From Patiria pectinifera (Eukaryota; Echinodermata; Asteroidea; Valvatida; Asterinidae), in the NCBI GenBank assembly GCA_029964075.1, contig CM057135.1, positions 7,673,001 through 7,737,000 of the forward strand: 64,000 nucleotides of DNA, given 5' to 3'. Under the pieces are notes generated by a model. It was not told where the DNA came from. It saw nothing but the letters and a program-made list of their open reading frames with translations, and ran no database searches. The position numbers and the translations under genes were made by a program. Positions 43,100 to 54,124 of the stretch are shown in pieces (positions within the stretch are counted from its first letter, which is position 1; each line of letters begins with the position of its first letter).

Positions 43100-44589
43100 C
43101 CCTCGAACATTACTCAGCAAATGACACGAAAAATAGCGTAGTATTTTTCTTGAAAATTACGTAAATATTTAGCGAAACGCCGATGCAAAAAGAACTTCAG
43201 ACGAACAGCTGCTGAATAGAAAACGTGGCAGATGTGATCATTGCACATACGCGATCTTCGATGCAGCGCGTTTTGCCCAATCAAGGTGTCGTATTCTGTA
43301 CACGTGATTGACAAACATGACGTCCCTGGCAACAAGAAGGTTTTGTTTACAGTTTTTTCTCCTTCCAAAAGTCATTTGCATGTGACCCATAACCTTTATT
43401 AAGCCCACATTTGGATAGAGTAGGCTTCCAGCTTTCGGTTGATACCAAATTGTTGATAGGGGGTGCTAAAGCCGTATCACTACGAAAGCGTAACACTGGA
43501 GGTTTTTCTGACCTAAAACTGACACAGAGTCACACAAAAGACGAACACAATGGACACAAAAACGTTTGTTTTTTATCTTTATTCATCAATATTTTTTTCT
43601 TGTCAATAAATTATGAAAGTGTTGATATAATAGAAACCAAAAAAAACAACAAACAAAAACACGTTGAAATATTTTTTTTCACCTTCTCCACATTGAACAG
43701 CCCTTCACGTGAAACAGCATAGTGTCCCTTAATACCCTTTTTCGCAGAGCGGGTCACATATAATCACCAAATAAAAAAAAATTATGACAGCAAAATATAA
43801 AAAATTCTAGCAACTTTTTTTTTGCTGAAATAGCCGTGTAACATTAATCATGCTCGGAATGCCATCACAGGTTTTCTAATGAATATGAAACTTTGCATTA
43901 GCATAAAAACGGAGAAGGCACTAAAAACACCTCTCGAAATGGAAAATAAAACTTGCAAATAAGGTTAAATGTGTCACAGAGATGTATTTCCAAGGTCTGC
44001 ATTGTAACCTTTGCATGGGCCCTGTGAATACGGTAAGTGTTCGGTCAGACATTCGCAAGAAAACATTTAAGAAATAACTCAAGAGAAGTGTTCCCGACGG
44101 TACCACCATTGCCAAACATACGTGTCTCGATGTCTTGCACGTCAGGAAATCGTCAACGTAAAAAATCCCCTTGATCAAACGTTTAAACAAGTACATGTAT
44201 ATAGAAAAGTCTTAGTCCCCTTCAATTCAGTCATCAATATTTTTTTTTGGGGGGGGAATGAACCTCGGAGAAAATAGGAACAAATATCGATTAAAAATCT
44301 TACTAATTTAAATAACCAAACGATGAAAGCGATTGCCCATAGACAAATAAGAAACGAAAAGCATGGTTATACGTTATAAGCGCACAGATGTTCGCTAATT
44401 TGAATGCGTCAACCGTCAAAAGGTTACAAAGACTTAACAGCAAAATTCACAGCAAAATCTTGGCTGCCTTAAAATGAAATTGAATGAACCCCAAGTGAAA
44501 AAAAAACCGAATTGGACCACATGTGCAAAGCTCACGCGAAATTGAATGGCTGATAATGAAACTGATTAGAACAATTCGGAAATTCGCCG
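43100..44589. other. Upstream region of the DUF7869-type gene, no other gene seen
   Basis: AT-rich with several A- and T-runs. It would contain the promoter of the inferred transposase gene. No TATA box or other element stands out enough to call. Confidence 0.4.
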
Positions 44590-45279
44590 GGAAAACCTAT
44601 ATTAGAATAAAATCCAAGATGGTGGTTATTTCTAAGTATCCAAGATGGCTGCTATCCATTGGGACTACCCCGTCACATTTGATTTACTTGGGTTCCTTGG
44701 TATCGAAAACATAGGGTTTGCCACCAAAATGGACTTCATACGACAATCAGGTCCGAAGTTATGATACAAATAAGGTCCGAGACGGCGGCCATTTTGAAAT
44801 ATCCAAGATGGCTGCAATCCATAGAAAGTACCTCACCAACAATGATTTCCTTGGGTTCCTTGGTATAAAAAACGTGGGGTTCGCCACCAAAATGGACTTC
44901 ATACGACAATCAGGTCCGAAGTTATGATACAAATTAGGTCCAAAATGGCGGCCATTTTTAAATATCCAAGATGGCTGCCATCCATTGGGAGTTCCCCGTC
45001 AACAATACTTTACTTGGGTTCCTTGGTATCAAAAAACAGGGTTTGCCACCAAAATGGACTTCATGAGACAATCAGGTCTGAAGATATGATACACATTAGG
45101 TCCGAAAAGGCGCCCATTTTGAAATCCAAGATGGCCGCCACATGGTAGATAGAAAAGAATGTTACCAATGGATTTCTGGCTTAGGAAGGTAAACTCCATC
45201 CAAATATGACAAAAGAATCCTTCTTTAGCAAAAAAAAAAAAATGCAACGGTCAAAAATGCGACATAATGTACTATACTA
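44590..45279. repeat. Right inverted end of the 14.27-kb element, three ~160-bp tandem units
   Basis: The units contain ATATCCAAGATGGCTGCCAT, ACTTGGGTTCCTTGGTAT, TTTGCCACCAAAATGGACTT and CGACAATCAGGTCCGAAG. The last unit runs into CCACATGGTAGATAG and ATACTATA at the terminus. In reverse complement this matches the left arm at 31,008-31,500. Confidence 0.85.
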
Positions 45280-46531
45280 ATCTGTCCTTACGTAAAACTT
45301 TCATTATGAAACTACCGTAACTGATAACTCGTTCGCAAGTACCTTGAAATTGAAAAAGCTCCGCCCCGAAGGCGAAGTCAGAGGCATCCGTATCTAAGAT
45401 AAATGGGTCGTCGCTATTATTCTTAGGAAACGCTAAAATTTGGCTAGTTGTCAATACACTGATCAAGTGGCGAAAGGATTGTTCGTGTTCATCCTGCTTC
45501 AGGAACTTTGTGTTTTTCTTTGTGAGATCGTATGGAGGTATAGCTAGTCTTGCAAATCCTTGATGTGATTTTTGTAATAATTGGCGAGCCCCATAAATCT
45601 GTCCACATCCTTCTTCGAGGATGGCTTAGCCCAGTTTGACTACTTCTATGCAACTTGGGTTAGGTGCAATACCTATTCTACTCACAAGTTTTCCATGGAA
45701 AACAACATGTTCCTGAAATAAAGACATGTTGCTGCCTTTAGTTTCAGGTTGTGTTGACGGAACCTCTCTAGTGCTTTGCCTAGTGCACCCATAGTTTCGT
45801 CAAAATCTTTCCCTAGGATAATTACATCATCTTAATAGGGGATTGTCTTGGAAGGAAGTCCTGGCCTAAGTATCAAATTCATTGCCCGTTGAAACGTTGC
45901 TGGGGCCCTACATAGCCCGAAAGGCATAAGGCAGTATTGAAACAGTCCATACTTTGTTGTGAAAGCTGTTTTATTTTTGTCGTCTTCCTCAAGCTCTATT
46001 TGATAATAACCACTAGTCATATCAAGTGTACTGAAGAATTGGGTTCCTTCCAGAACATCTAAACATTAATCAATGTTTGGTAAGGGGAAAGCATCTTTAA
46101 TAGTGGCGTTATTAAGAGCCCTGTAGTCAATAAAGAAACGGACTTTTTCATCTTTTTTTCTAACGAGCACTGGGGGTGAAGCCAATCCTGAAGTTGAAGG
46201 TTCTATTACACCCATTTCTAATGATGAATCCAGATGAGCTTTCTCCTCATTTTCAAAACCTAATGGGGTCCTTCGCATTTTTTGCTTGATTGGGGTAGCC
46301 GTGCCAGTACTGATCGGATGTTTTATATCTGAGTATTTTTCCCAAATCTAGGTCATCCTTAGAGAACACATCAAAATATTCTGTGACTAATTTTGCCACT
46401 TCACCCGATTGCTCCGGTGTAAGATGTACACATGATTTTTTCTTTCTTATTTGTTCAAATTGTCTGTAATTGTTGTTATGCCTGTCAAGTGTCCGTGTGT
46501 ATCCTGTAACCGTCCTGTTAAGATGAACCAA
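45280..46531 (-). pseudogene. Ty3/gypsy pol, proximal part: reverse transcriptase and start of RNase H
   Basis: On the minus strand, 46,531 to about 46,250 reads a linker (VFSKDDLDLG). Then come the reverse transcriptase (MGVIEPSTSGLASPPVLVRK, VRFFIDYRALN, GYYQIELEEDDKNKTAF, FGLCRAPATFQ) and the RNase H start (FILDTDASDFAFGAEL). Several frameshifts are present. The expected catalytic YxDD at about 45,830 is read as YDDVI-like in another frame and is altered. The gene stops at 45,283, where the 14.27-kb element enters. Nothing of gag or protease is seen beyond 46,531, where a LINE fragment begins. Confidence 0.85.
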
Positions 46532-47695
46532 TGTAAATTATTTTGCGATGTCTAACAATTGGTCTCGTTTGAAATATACGCAACTCTCCCGCGCTGATTA
46601 CGCTCAATTATCAAACCAATCCTGGTATTGTTCTACATGTTTAACCAACATTTTACCCTTCTATTTCTTAGACCATAATGACTTCCAGGAATTAATTCAT
46701 GATCTCAACTCAAATGTATCTGGCACTGCTGATCCATCTAAAAGTACAACCTCTAACTTTCTATTCGAGAAGTTAAAGTCTGTTACTCCAATCTCTAGGT
46801 AATTTTTCAGTCATTGCCCTATCCGAAACATGGTTTAAAGACGATAGTCCTTCGATTTTTTCCTTACCTGGATATAAATCAATCACTAACAAACGAACCA
46901 ATAGACCCGGTGGTGGAGTCGCTCTCTATATTAATACTGATATTCCATACAATATTCGGCATGATCTGAACTATTCTTCTGAATCTCTCGAATCACTGTT
47001 CATCGAAATAAAAAAAACATCTTGTAAAAAACATTGTTATCGGAGTAATCTATAAACCACCTCGCATTATACACAATGATTTTATGTTCCACTTCCGGAA
47101 TGTTACCTCTTGTTTATCATCTGAGCACAACAAAATTGCATTATCTCTGGAGATTTCAATATTAACCTTTTGGAATAGAACAACAATTGTGTTCAGGGCT
47201 TTCTTGACTTTCCCTTCCTTTGTCCCTCTTATAGACAAACCAACAAGAGTATCTCGTTTTTTTAGCAACCTTAATTGATAACATTTTCACTAATATTCTA
47301 CCCATCCCCAATTCCGTTATTTTAATTTCTGATATTGCTGACCACTTTCCTGTATATACTTCAATTCCAACACATCAGGCTCATCCGACAATCGTTAACA
47401 ATAGTAACTTCCGTTATTACACTGAGGAAAATCTTCAAAAACTTAACGACTTGCATAGTACTGACTGGTCCCCTGTGTATAATTATGATGATGCAAACCT
47501 CGCCTTTGACGGTTACATGAATATGTTTAACCACTACCAAGATATCAACATACCGCTTAGGAATAAAAGACCTAAATCCACGCCTCAGTCACCTTGGGTT
47601 ACGCCATCCCTTCTGAAAGCTATAAAGTTAAAAAATAAACTTTATCATAAACTCCTTAGCAGACGGAATGAAATTAATCATACCAACTATAGTCC
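46505..47695 (+). pseudogene. LINE fragment with PHD-like finger and endonuclease domain
   Basis: The plus strand reads a remnant zinc-finger segment (SWYCSTCLTNILPF at about 46,620) and then endonuclease motifs in shifting frames. These are IALSETWFKDD near 46,815, GGGVALYINTDI near 46,915, SGDFNINLL near 47,145, and a terminal SDIADHFPVY near 47,325. A linker to the reverse transcriptase follows (PWVTPSLLKAIKLKNKLYHK). It is cut at about 47,695 before any RT. The PHD-plus-EN layout suits CR1/L2/jockey-type LINEs. It is not related to the minus-strand LINEs at 18-24 kb. Confidence 0.75.
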
Positions 47696-48372
47696 GTGGG
47701 CTATGGGGGTCCCAGTGCACCCCCCCCCCTCCCAGAGCCCACCGACACCGATATTTTTGTGATCCTTGGCATGTCCCCAATAGGAAATAAAGATGTTAAC
47801 AGTGAAAATTTAGGGATGCACTTTCTCAGGAGGCCAATTATTGGACCCGCCTATGATTGAACTTAGATGCATTTTCTTAGCACTAGGGTTGGAAGGGGAA
47901 AAACAAAACGCCATAACAAAGTTATTCAGCACACCTTGATTGATCGTAACCAAACTTAGAACAAACTTAGAACAAACAATGTTTATGAAAAGGTCTTTTA
48001 GATAAAATCATTAGTTGCCATTGAAACTAATCATAGAGGGCGCTAGAGGTTAAAAAACTTTCCAGTAACATTTACTTTCGCAGTCGTCATAATTAGTTCT
48101 GTAATTTAATCATTAAAGTTCACTGTTCATCTTAAAAGTCACCAAATGGTAACACAGCATCTAAGTAATGGGTTATCTGACTTTATTTGAACTAATTTGC
48201 GAGTAAAGTCCTGGCAAATTGACAATTGAACATTATTTGAATGGTATAGTCACCCCCATGCTGAACCCGGTTTCTACTACTCTTAGCGATTGGGGTGGAA
48301 AGTGATACGTCAATCCTTCAAATGCGTGGACAGGCAGTCACCAATCTTGTTAAACCTTGACATGGTACATTT
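47696..48372. other. No gene recognised; begins with a C-run
   Basis: GTGCACCCCCCCCCCTCCC at about 47,718 marks a change of composition and may be the end of another repeat. The rest is AT-rich, with TTAGAACAAAC duplicated at 47,955. Confidence 0.4.
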
Positions 48373-48572
48373 TCATTTATATATCTTTCTGGTCAGAGCA
48401 TAGTCTGTATCTGACAGCATGCTAGCAAAGTCGAGTGTTGCATGCAGATAATTGGAGCGCTCATGAGCTGTTTGCATCCATCTTTGGTAGGACTTATAGT
48501 TGCTGAGAATCCCAGTAAGGCCTGCACCGCTTCCACCTGCCCCTCCTCTAGACTTGGCATGGTTCATGATTG
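48373..48572 (-). pseudogene. 3' part of a conserved exon of unknown function, cut by an LTR element
   Basis: On the minus strand it continues from 50,757 in the same frame once one ATTG is removed: IMNHAKSRGGAGGSGAGLTG, then SNYKSYQRWMQTAHERS. The Gly-rich segment and following helix look conserved. I associate the pattern with large multicopy invertebrate genes of unknown function. This is the end of the visible reading frame. Confidence 0.6.
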
Positions 48573-48824
48573 TGTAGCGGGACATTCTATACAGAATGCA
48601 CTGTAGAGTAAATACCTAGCGCCCCTTAGGCTCATAATGGTATAGCCCATATGTCGTATTGTATTGTGGGAAGGTTTAGACCAGGCCTCATCATGGCTGC
48701 CATTCAGCCATGACCTTTCTATGTTGATGTAAATAAAGATAGTAATCATGTAAAGCCAAGACGAGTCCGCAAGAGTCCCAATCCCCTCCATCCGAACCTG
48801 GTAATGGTTAATAAGACCGTTACA
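48573..48824 (+). repeat. 5' LTR
   Basis: 252 bp, TG...CA ends. It contains a possible polyadenylation signal AATAAA near 48,731. Confidence 0.92.
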
Positions 48825-48825
48825 C

Positions 48826-48843
48826 TGGCGTAGTCGGCAGGAT
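48826..48843 (+). promoter_or_regulatory. Primer-binding site
   Basis: TGGCGTAGTCGGCAGGAT starts with TGG, complementary to a tRNA CCA end, one base inside the 5' LTR. The tRNA was not identified. Confidence 0.75.
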
Positions 48844-49199
48844 GGGGGAAAATTGGAGAGATTTTCGTGGATTGTTTTGTGCCGTGAATTCGACATGCTG
48901 AAACAACGTGCTGTGCATCGTGCACATTCCAATGGACACGCCTGCCTGTTCGTGATCATCGAGCTTACATGTACATCACAAGTTATGTAAATAGTTCTGC
49001 AACTTCATGCTGTTGATTGTTTTGCTGATTGTTGCCAGCTGTTGGACATTAATCATCATTGATTAATGGAGTTAACTTGATTCCGAATTTCGTCCTGAAA
49101 TTCGCCGTGAAGATCATCATGTGATCGCTTCCATTTTTGGATCGCTGTCAGTTTTGCATGTACCCTTTTTGCATGTAAAATGTCTGATCGTCCCTTCGT

Positions 49200-50090
49200 C
49201 TTTGGACCCACCTCGTCTCTTCGGACTCTGTGTGTTATGTCTGGTCACCCCCGTGTGAACAACTCGTCCCGTCGTCGGACTCTGTTAACCAGTTAACTAT
49301 GTTTGATCACCCTCGTGTGAACAACTCGTCCTTTCGGACTCGACTCGTCCCTTCGGACTTTGAAACGTCACTGTTTTTGGCAACAACCCTTCGCCCAGGG
49401 GAGGAGTACCCAGCTCCTTGAGCACGGTTGCGTTAACCTTGGCCGCACCCAGTTTGGCCCGGGGAAGAGCTGATCTCTTTGAGCACCGCTTGCGATAACC
49501 CTTTGCCCAGGGGAGGAGAACCCGTCTCTTCGTGCCTACTGTTTTCGTCGACTGATGATCGTCTAAAGTTCTGCATGTATTCAGCCCTTCGTGCCCTCCA
49601 TTTGACTGTTGTGACTGTTTCGTTTCCATCGGTTAAGTCTCGTGACTGTGTCAACTGTGAACCCTGACTGTAACTGTTAATAATATGTTCACCCAGTTTA
49701 AGTGTATAACAATGTACATCACTCATTGTCTTGATCACGTTGATTATGCAAATTCTGTTTAACCAGAAGTTGAGTTGTTAGGCATATAAGTACTATTGTT
49801 AAAAAAAGCATTTGTGTGTTTTGACATCATGAGGAAACTGTTTGATCACTTTGTATTTTCGTCACAATTTTTTTCAATTTGATCGTGATCGGTATCATTG
49901 ATCGTTAAGAGGAATGAGTACCTAGCTGTTAGTGAACGTAGAGTATCCTGTTTCATTGTGTCTATCGGATCATCTCTGGCAGTGAACTCGAGTGGAGGGG
50001 AGGAGTACCCAAAGTCTCCTTGAGCCAATACCTGGAGTATGGCGACAACCCAAAGCTGCGGGGAGGAGTACCCAAAGTCTCCTTGAGCCT
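49200..50090 (+). repeat. Short reiterated phrases inside the LTR element
   Basis: GGGGAGGAGTACCCA and CTCCTTGAGC occur several times (about 49,398, 49,995 and 50,060), with variants. ACTCGTCC plus CTTCGGACT occurs repeatedly between 49,200 and 49,360. They are not coding. Confidence 0.7.
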
Positions 50091-50489
50091 ATGTGATTGC
50101 AGTGTCTGACTCAAGAATGGATAAACCTGTCTACTAACTGTGACTGAATTTTTTTTTGAACTGTGATCAACATTATTTGATCTGTATTACATTTGCAAAT
50201 GATGATCCTATCATCTGATTGTTCAGCACATGTCTGCTTGTACATGTAGTCGCACACATAAGAGTATTGTTTGCCATTTAACCATGTTAACATAGGCATA
50301 TTGAGGATTTGCTGTTTTTTCCATGTTCGACTTGTTTGAAGGGAAGAAAATTTGTACTGAACTTAATTTCACCTTATTGCCAGGATTGACAAAGTTGTGA
50401 ATTTTGAACGCTTGTAGGGTTACACTGATCTGAGAGATTTACTAAGGAGTAAACAAGATTTATTACACTCTTCTTACTGTAAACTTCGT

Positions 50490-50504
50490 CTAAGGAGGGG
50501 GGAG
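50490..50504 (+). promoter_or_regulatory. Polypurine tract
   Basis: The purine-only run AAGGAGGGGGGAG ends exactly at the start of the 3' LTR, as required for plus-strand priming in LTR retrotransposons. Confidence 0.85.
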
Positions 50505-50756
50505 TGTAGCGGGACATTCTATACAGAATGCACTGTAGAGTAAATACCTAGCGCCCCTTAGGCTCATAATGGTATAGCCCATATGTCGTATTGTATTGTG
50601 GGAAGGTTTAGACCAGGCCTCATCATGGCTGCCATTCAGCCATGACCTTTCTATGTTGATGTAAATAAAGATAGTAATCATGTAAAGCCAAGACGAGTCC
50701 GCAAGAGTCCCAATCCCCTCCATCCGAACCTGGTAATGGTTAATAAGACCGTTACA
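50505..50756 (+). repeat. 3' LTR
   Basis: 252 bp, matching the 5' LTR base for base as far as I could read. Confidence 0.92.
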
Positions 50757-50968
50757 ATTGTTTCCTCTATCGTCTTGTCTACAGCACAGCGATTTCCTGG
50801 GACGAATGATCTAGCCACACTGAAAGCCCCTCTTTTTAGCAATTCAGTAGCTCCAGGGTGCGACGTCTCAATGCTGGAAATATGACTACTGAAATAGGTC
50901 AGATATGGAGAATAATTTTGACCACCAAAGCTGAAAAACAGGTCTGGTATAAGATGGCGGCAGTGCAC
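50757..50968 (-). pseudogene. 5' part of the conserved exon of unknown function
   Basis: On the minus strand it reads YLTYFSSHISSIETSHPGA, then LLKRGAFSVARSF and PGNRCAVDKTIEET, and is then interrupted by the LTR element. The reading frame is open on both sides of the insertion, so the gene may have been intact until the element arrived. Probably part of the same gene as 52,496-53,474. The intervening exons were not recognised. Confidence 0.6.
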
Positions 50969-52495
50969 ATAGAGATTGAATTGCTACCCAAAAAAATACA
51001 AAAAGAAAAAAACACAGTCATTCTTCAGCAGTCTGCAATAACAGAAAACAGAAAAATAGAAATTCATTTAATTTCAAATATACAACGACTTTGAATCAAA
51101 TAATTCAGTTATTTTAAATAACCATCTCTCCTTATCCTTGGTTATCTCTCGTCATGAGAAATTGCATTAGCGGTTTTGTAAACCTCAATTTCCATTTATT
51201 TGTTCCAAAGCAATGTTTCTGGTGCGAATTTACAAGTACATTTCTTAAGAGAGGCATAAAAATATTAAAGGCATGGAAATCTAATCAAGGAGAAATAATC
51301 TCCAAAAGCACTTGTTATGCAATAATTTTACAAAACATTAATCTCCAAATCTCCTATTTCTTAGGCACATTTTAAGGAATAATGTTCTATACACGTACCC
51401 AAATGTTATGGATGCTGGATATAGGATACACTGGTCTACTCGAGAAGGCTTCTCCACTTGTGACCATCAGGAACCACCAGAACCACAAGCAGAAACTGTA
51501 ATAAAATTACTGTACATAAGTAATCTCATCAAATGTTTCGATGAAGTATTAAATATTCATCAGTGCCATCAAAAATGTTTCATCGCCACCGTACACGTGT
51601 ACACATCCTTAGTTATGCTACATTGATGAATTTACAATGCATTTCATACTGTACATTTATTTCTTAACATTTGTTTGTTTAAACAGCAATAAAAAGAGTA
51701 TTAAATATTCTTTATTCGTACATCCATCTGTGTGTATCTCATGTGTTTCATTGCAGGCTAAAACATTCTCTTATTTCTCTTTCTATCCACGCTATCCAAA
51801 TTTGAGCTCACTACAGTGCATTGACCCTATAATGCAACATATTTAGATCGAAGTATGTGCAAGTATACAGTCAATATTACAAGGAGGTTTGGTGTCGAAA
51901 ACTCAAGTCATATTATGCACAATTTTCATATAGACTTGGCTTTCAACCTAGGATATTTATTTTACGGCATAAAAATGTTTTTTACAGACTTTGCTTTCAA
52001 CCTCGAGTATTCATGGCCTAAAAATGTGTCGCAAAGTGCTATTTTAAATAACATCAACATTTACGAAGTTGTAACACTTACCGGAGCAGTTGTGGCCTGT
52101 GTACCTATGCATCGGGATGTTTGAGCAAACTACACGAATGCATGTACACGATCTGTGTATGCACATGCGGCGTGCTAACCATGGCAAAACCACGTACGAA
52201 ACACAGCAAAATTCAATGAAACTGGCTCGCAATAAGGTGTGGCTGGTAGCAGCAATGACAAGCAGTCAAGTGACCTACCCATGCTTGCTTACTCTCCAAG
52301 AAAACTAACGAAATATTCAAGGAATGTGCGTCTGAAGCGTTATGCTTTTGAAATACTGCACGGAATAAAATGTTTTTCGAACTGCATGCCATATGCAAGT
52401 TAATTACGCAACTCAGTAAGCTATATTCAATGGAAGACACAAGAGGGGGCTCGCAATGCACAACTTTCGCATCGCTCGTTTATGTTAAAAATATA
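50969..52495. other. AT-rich interval, possibly introns of the minus-strand gene
   Basis: No reading frame stands out on either strand. It separates the C-terminal exon from the N-terminal exon of the multicopy gene. Confidence 0.4.
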
Positions 52496-53474
52496 AGACA
52501 TCGACAAAGAAACATTTTACAGACGGGACCTGGCAGCATAATTACAGGAATTGAAGTCTGGCCGGTCACATTTGTTTTGAGTTTTTCGCCCCTGTGCTTT
52601 GAATTTGGAAATTTGGTGTTCTTCAGACTGATGTACTCCTGGTTAAGGTCAGTGAGTTTCATGACCTTTCCATCAAGCAGGATTTCTTTGTCAATTATTT
52701 GACTGACCTTTGAGAAGGCTTCTTGATGTACATTTTCTAGCTCTGTTTGCTTTTCCTTTTCTTCCTCATTTTTACTTCTCCAGTGAAGTGGATCTTTCAC
52801 ATATGACATTCGACAGCTTCTGTGATACTGTGCCTCACAAGCAAACAGATCAAATCCCCTGATTCGCCTTAGAAGCTTTTTGTCGGACTTCGTCTCAGCA
52901 ATCTGTACTACATTCTTCCATCCATCACATTAAAAATTCGATGTTCATTCTGTCGTCCAAATACTTCCTCTTCTAACCTTTTTTCTTCCTTCTTTATTAC
53001 AACATATGCAGTCTGGCTTAAAAAGAATTTTTCCCTATCACCAGAGATTTGACGGCTAATACGAGCACGAGATGGAGGTGCAATTTTGGGACTTGGTGCC
53101 TGTAGGCGGCTGAGATTCATTGTGAATCTCTGGTAGCAATCTCGATGGTCTGTGTGTTCACTAGGTAAGAGCTTACATGTTTCTGTTAGTCTGTGGCTTG
53201 AACATGAAGGCTGAGCCAATCTTTGTTCACGTATCTCCTTCAATTTATCTAGCCGAGCTTGTGGATCCTTTATTTGATGTAAGAAAGTAAATGATATACA
53301 ATTGGACTCGGGAAAGTGAACTACACACACCTGTTTCTGCTTAATTGGGAAACTTTCAGTGTCCATCACATCGCTCCCTTTTCTCTTAAACGATTTCGAG
53401 TCTAGTCGTACACACAACGACACACTCTGCTCTGGCCATACACTAGTCATCCTGCCAGTCATGCCAGTGGTCAT
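52496..53474 (-). pseudogene. N-terminal exon(s) of the multicopy gene of unknown function, one frameshift
   Basis: It starts MTTGMTGRMTSVWPEQ at 53,474 and reads a basic region, KDPQARLDKLKEIREQRL and HRDCYQRFTMNLSRLQ, then after a shift near 52,920 a zinc-type FACEAQYHRSCR. It continues DPLHWRSKNEEEKEK and MKLTDLNQEYISL to about 52,520. The His/Cys spacing suggests metal binding. Members of this kind occur in many copies in marine invertebrate genomes (from memory), and they have no assigned function. The upstream region and first exon are duplicated in inverted form at 57,565-58,677. Confidence 0.6.
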
Positions 53475-54124
53475 CTCGAACTATTCTGTTCCAACTTTCA
53501 GCAAACTTTTGTTCACCAGTTCAATGCAGTACTGCAGTAGCTAGGCTATAAAAAACACAAGGAGTTAGAATACAAGTAATAACAGCCGGCTACACATAAT
53601 CCAATTAACAGGCCAGTCCCACACAGAGTAGTGACCACCTGCTGTGCAAGGTCAGATTACAACCACTGTTTTCCGCTGGTAACCCAGTCTCACCCAACGT
53701 ACAGTACACACAACCTTGCATACCAGTCAATACCTAAATCTCCCTGTGTGGCAGATTTGAATTCTGTCAGTTGGACCACAGAGCAAGGAATGGGTTGCTG
53801 GTAATGTTGTACTTGTACAAGAAGTTTAAGACAGTATTTCTCTAAACATGAATGTTGGCTGTTAAGTGCATGCCTATGGACACTTTCAAGACTTAATTGC
53901 TCTTCTTGCAAACACTTATGATGGAATTTTATGGACGTTAATGCATTTATAAATGTTGCCTACATCACCATGCTCACAATTTCAAAGGTCGTGATGATGT
54001 CGTTCTACTCTGCTAGAAAGAATAACGGAGGACTTGGAGGATGAAAAAGGTTGGTGAGTAGAGAATCTTTCATTTAAAACCAACTTTAGATATGTTGCAG
54101 AATAGAATAGTGATATAATATTAA

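Larger units (their letters stand above)
31008..45279 (-). mobile_element. 14.27-kb DNA transposon carrying a DUF7869-type gene, 3-bp ATC duplication
   Basis: The insertion splits the RNase H of a Ty3/gypsy element. ATC is present at 31,005-31,007 and again at 45,280-45,282, and the gypsy frame resumes exactly when one copy is ignored. Both ends start TAGTATAG and share subterminal sequence for several hundred bases (TTGTCATATTTGGAT, GAGTTTACCTTCC, AGCCAGAAATCCATTGG, GGCGGCCATCTTGGATTTC). The only substantial gene inside is the multi-exon minus-strand gene at 35,937-43,090, so I infer it encodes the transposase. Later insertions lie inside: Helitron-like copies (38.1-41.6 kb), a TTA-flanked MITE (34,190-34,550) and a hAT-like block (31,752-32,499). 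Confidence 0.75.
48573..50756 (+). mobile_element. Young non-autonomous LTR retrotransposon
   Basis: Two 252-bp LTRs (48,573-48,824 and 50,505-50,756) begin TGTAGCGGG and end CGTTACA. I found no difference between them. ATTG flanks the element (48,569-48,572 and 50,757-50,760). A primer-binding-like TGGCGTAGTCGGCAGGAT starts one base after the left LTR. A polypurine tract AAGGAGGGGGGAG directly precedes the right LTR. The 1.68-kb interior has no gag or pol, so it must have moved using proteins from another element. Confidence 0.92.

Noticed and set aside
31008-45279. Assignment of the 14.27-kb element to CACTA or Polinton
   Set aside because: The ends are not CACTA, the duplication is 3 bp rather than 5-6 bp, and no polymerase, capsid or CACTA-type transposase lies inside.
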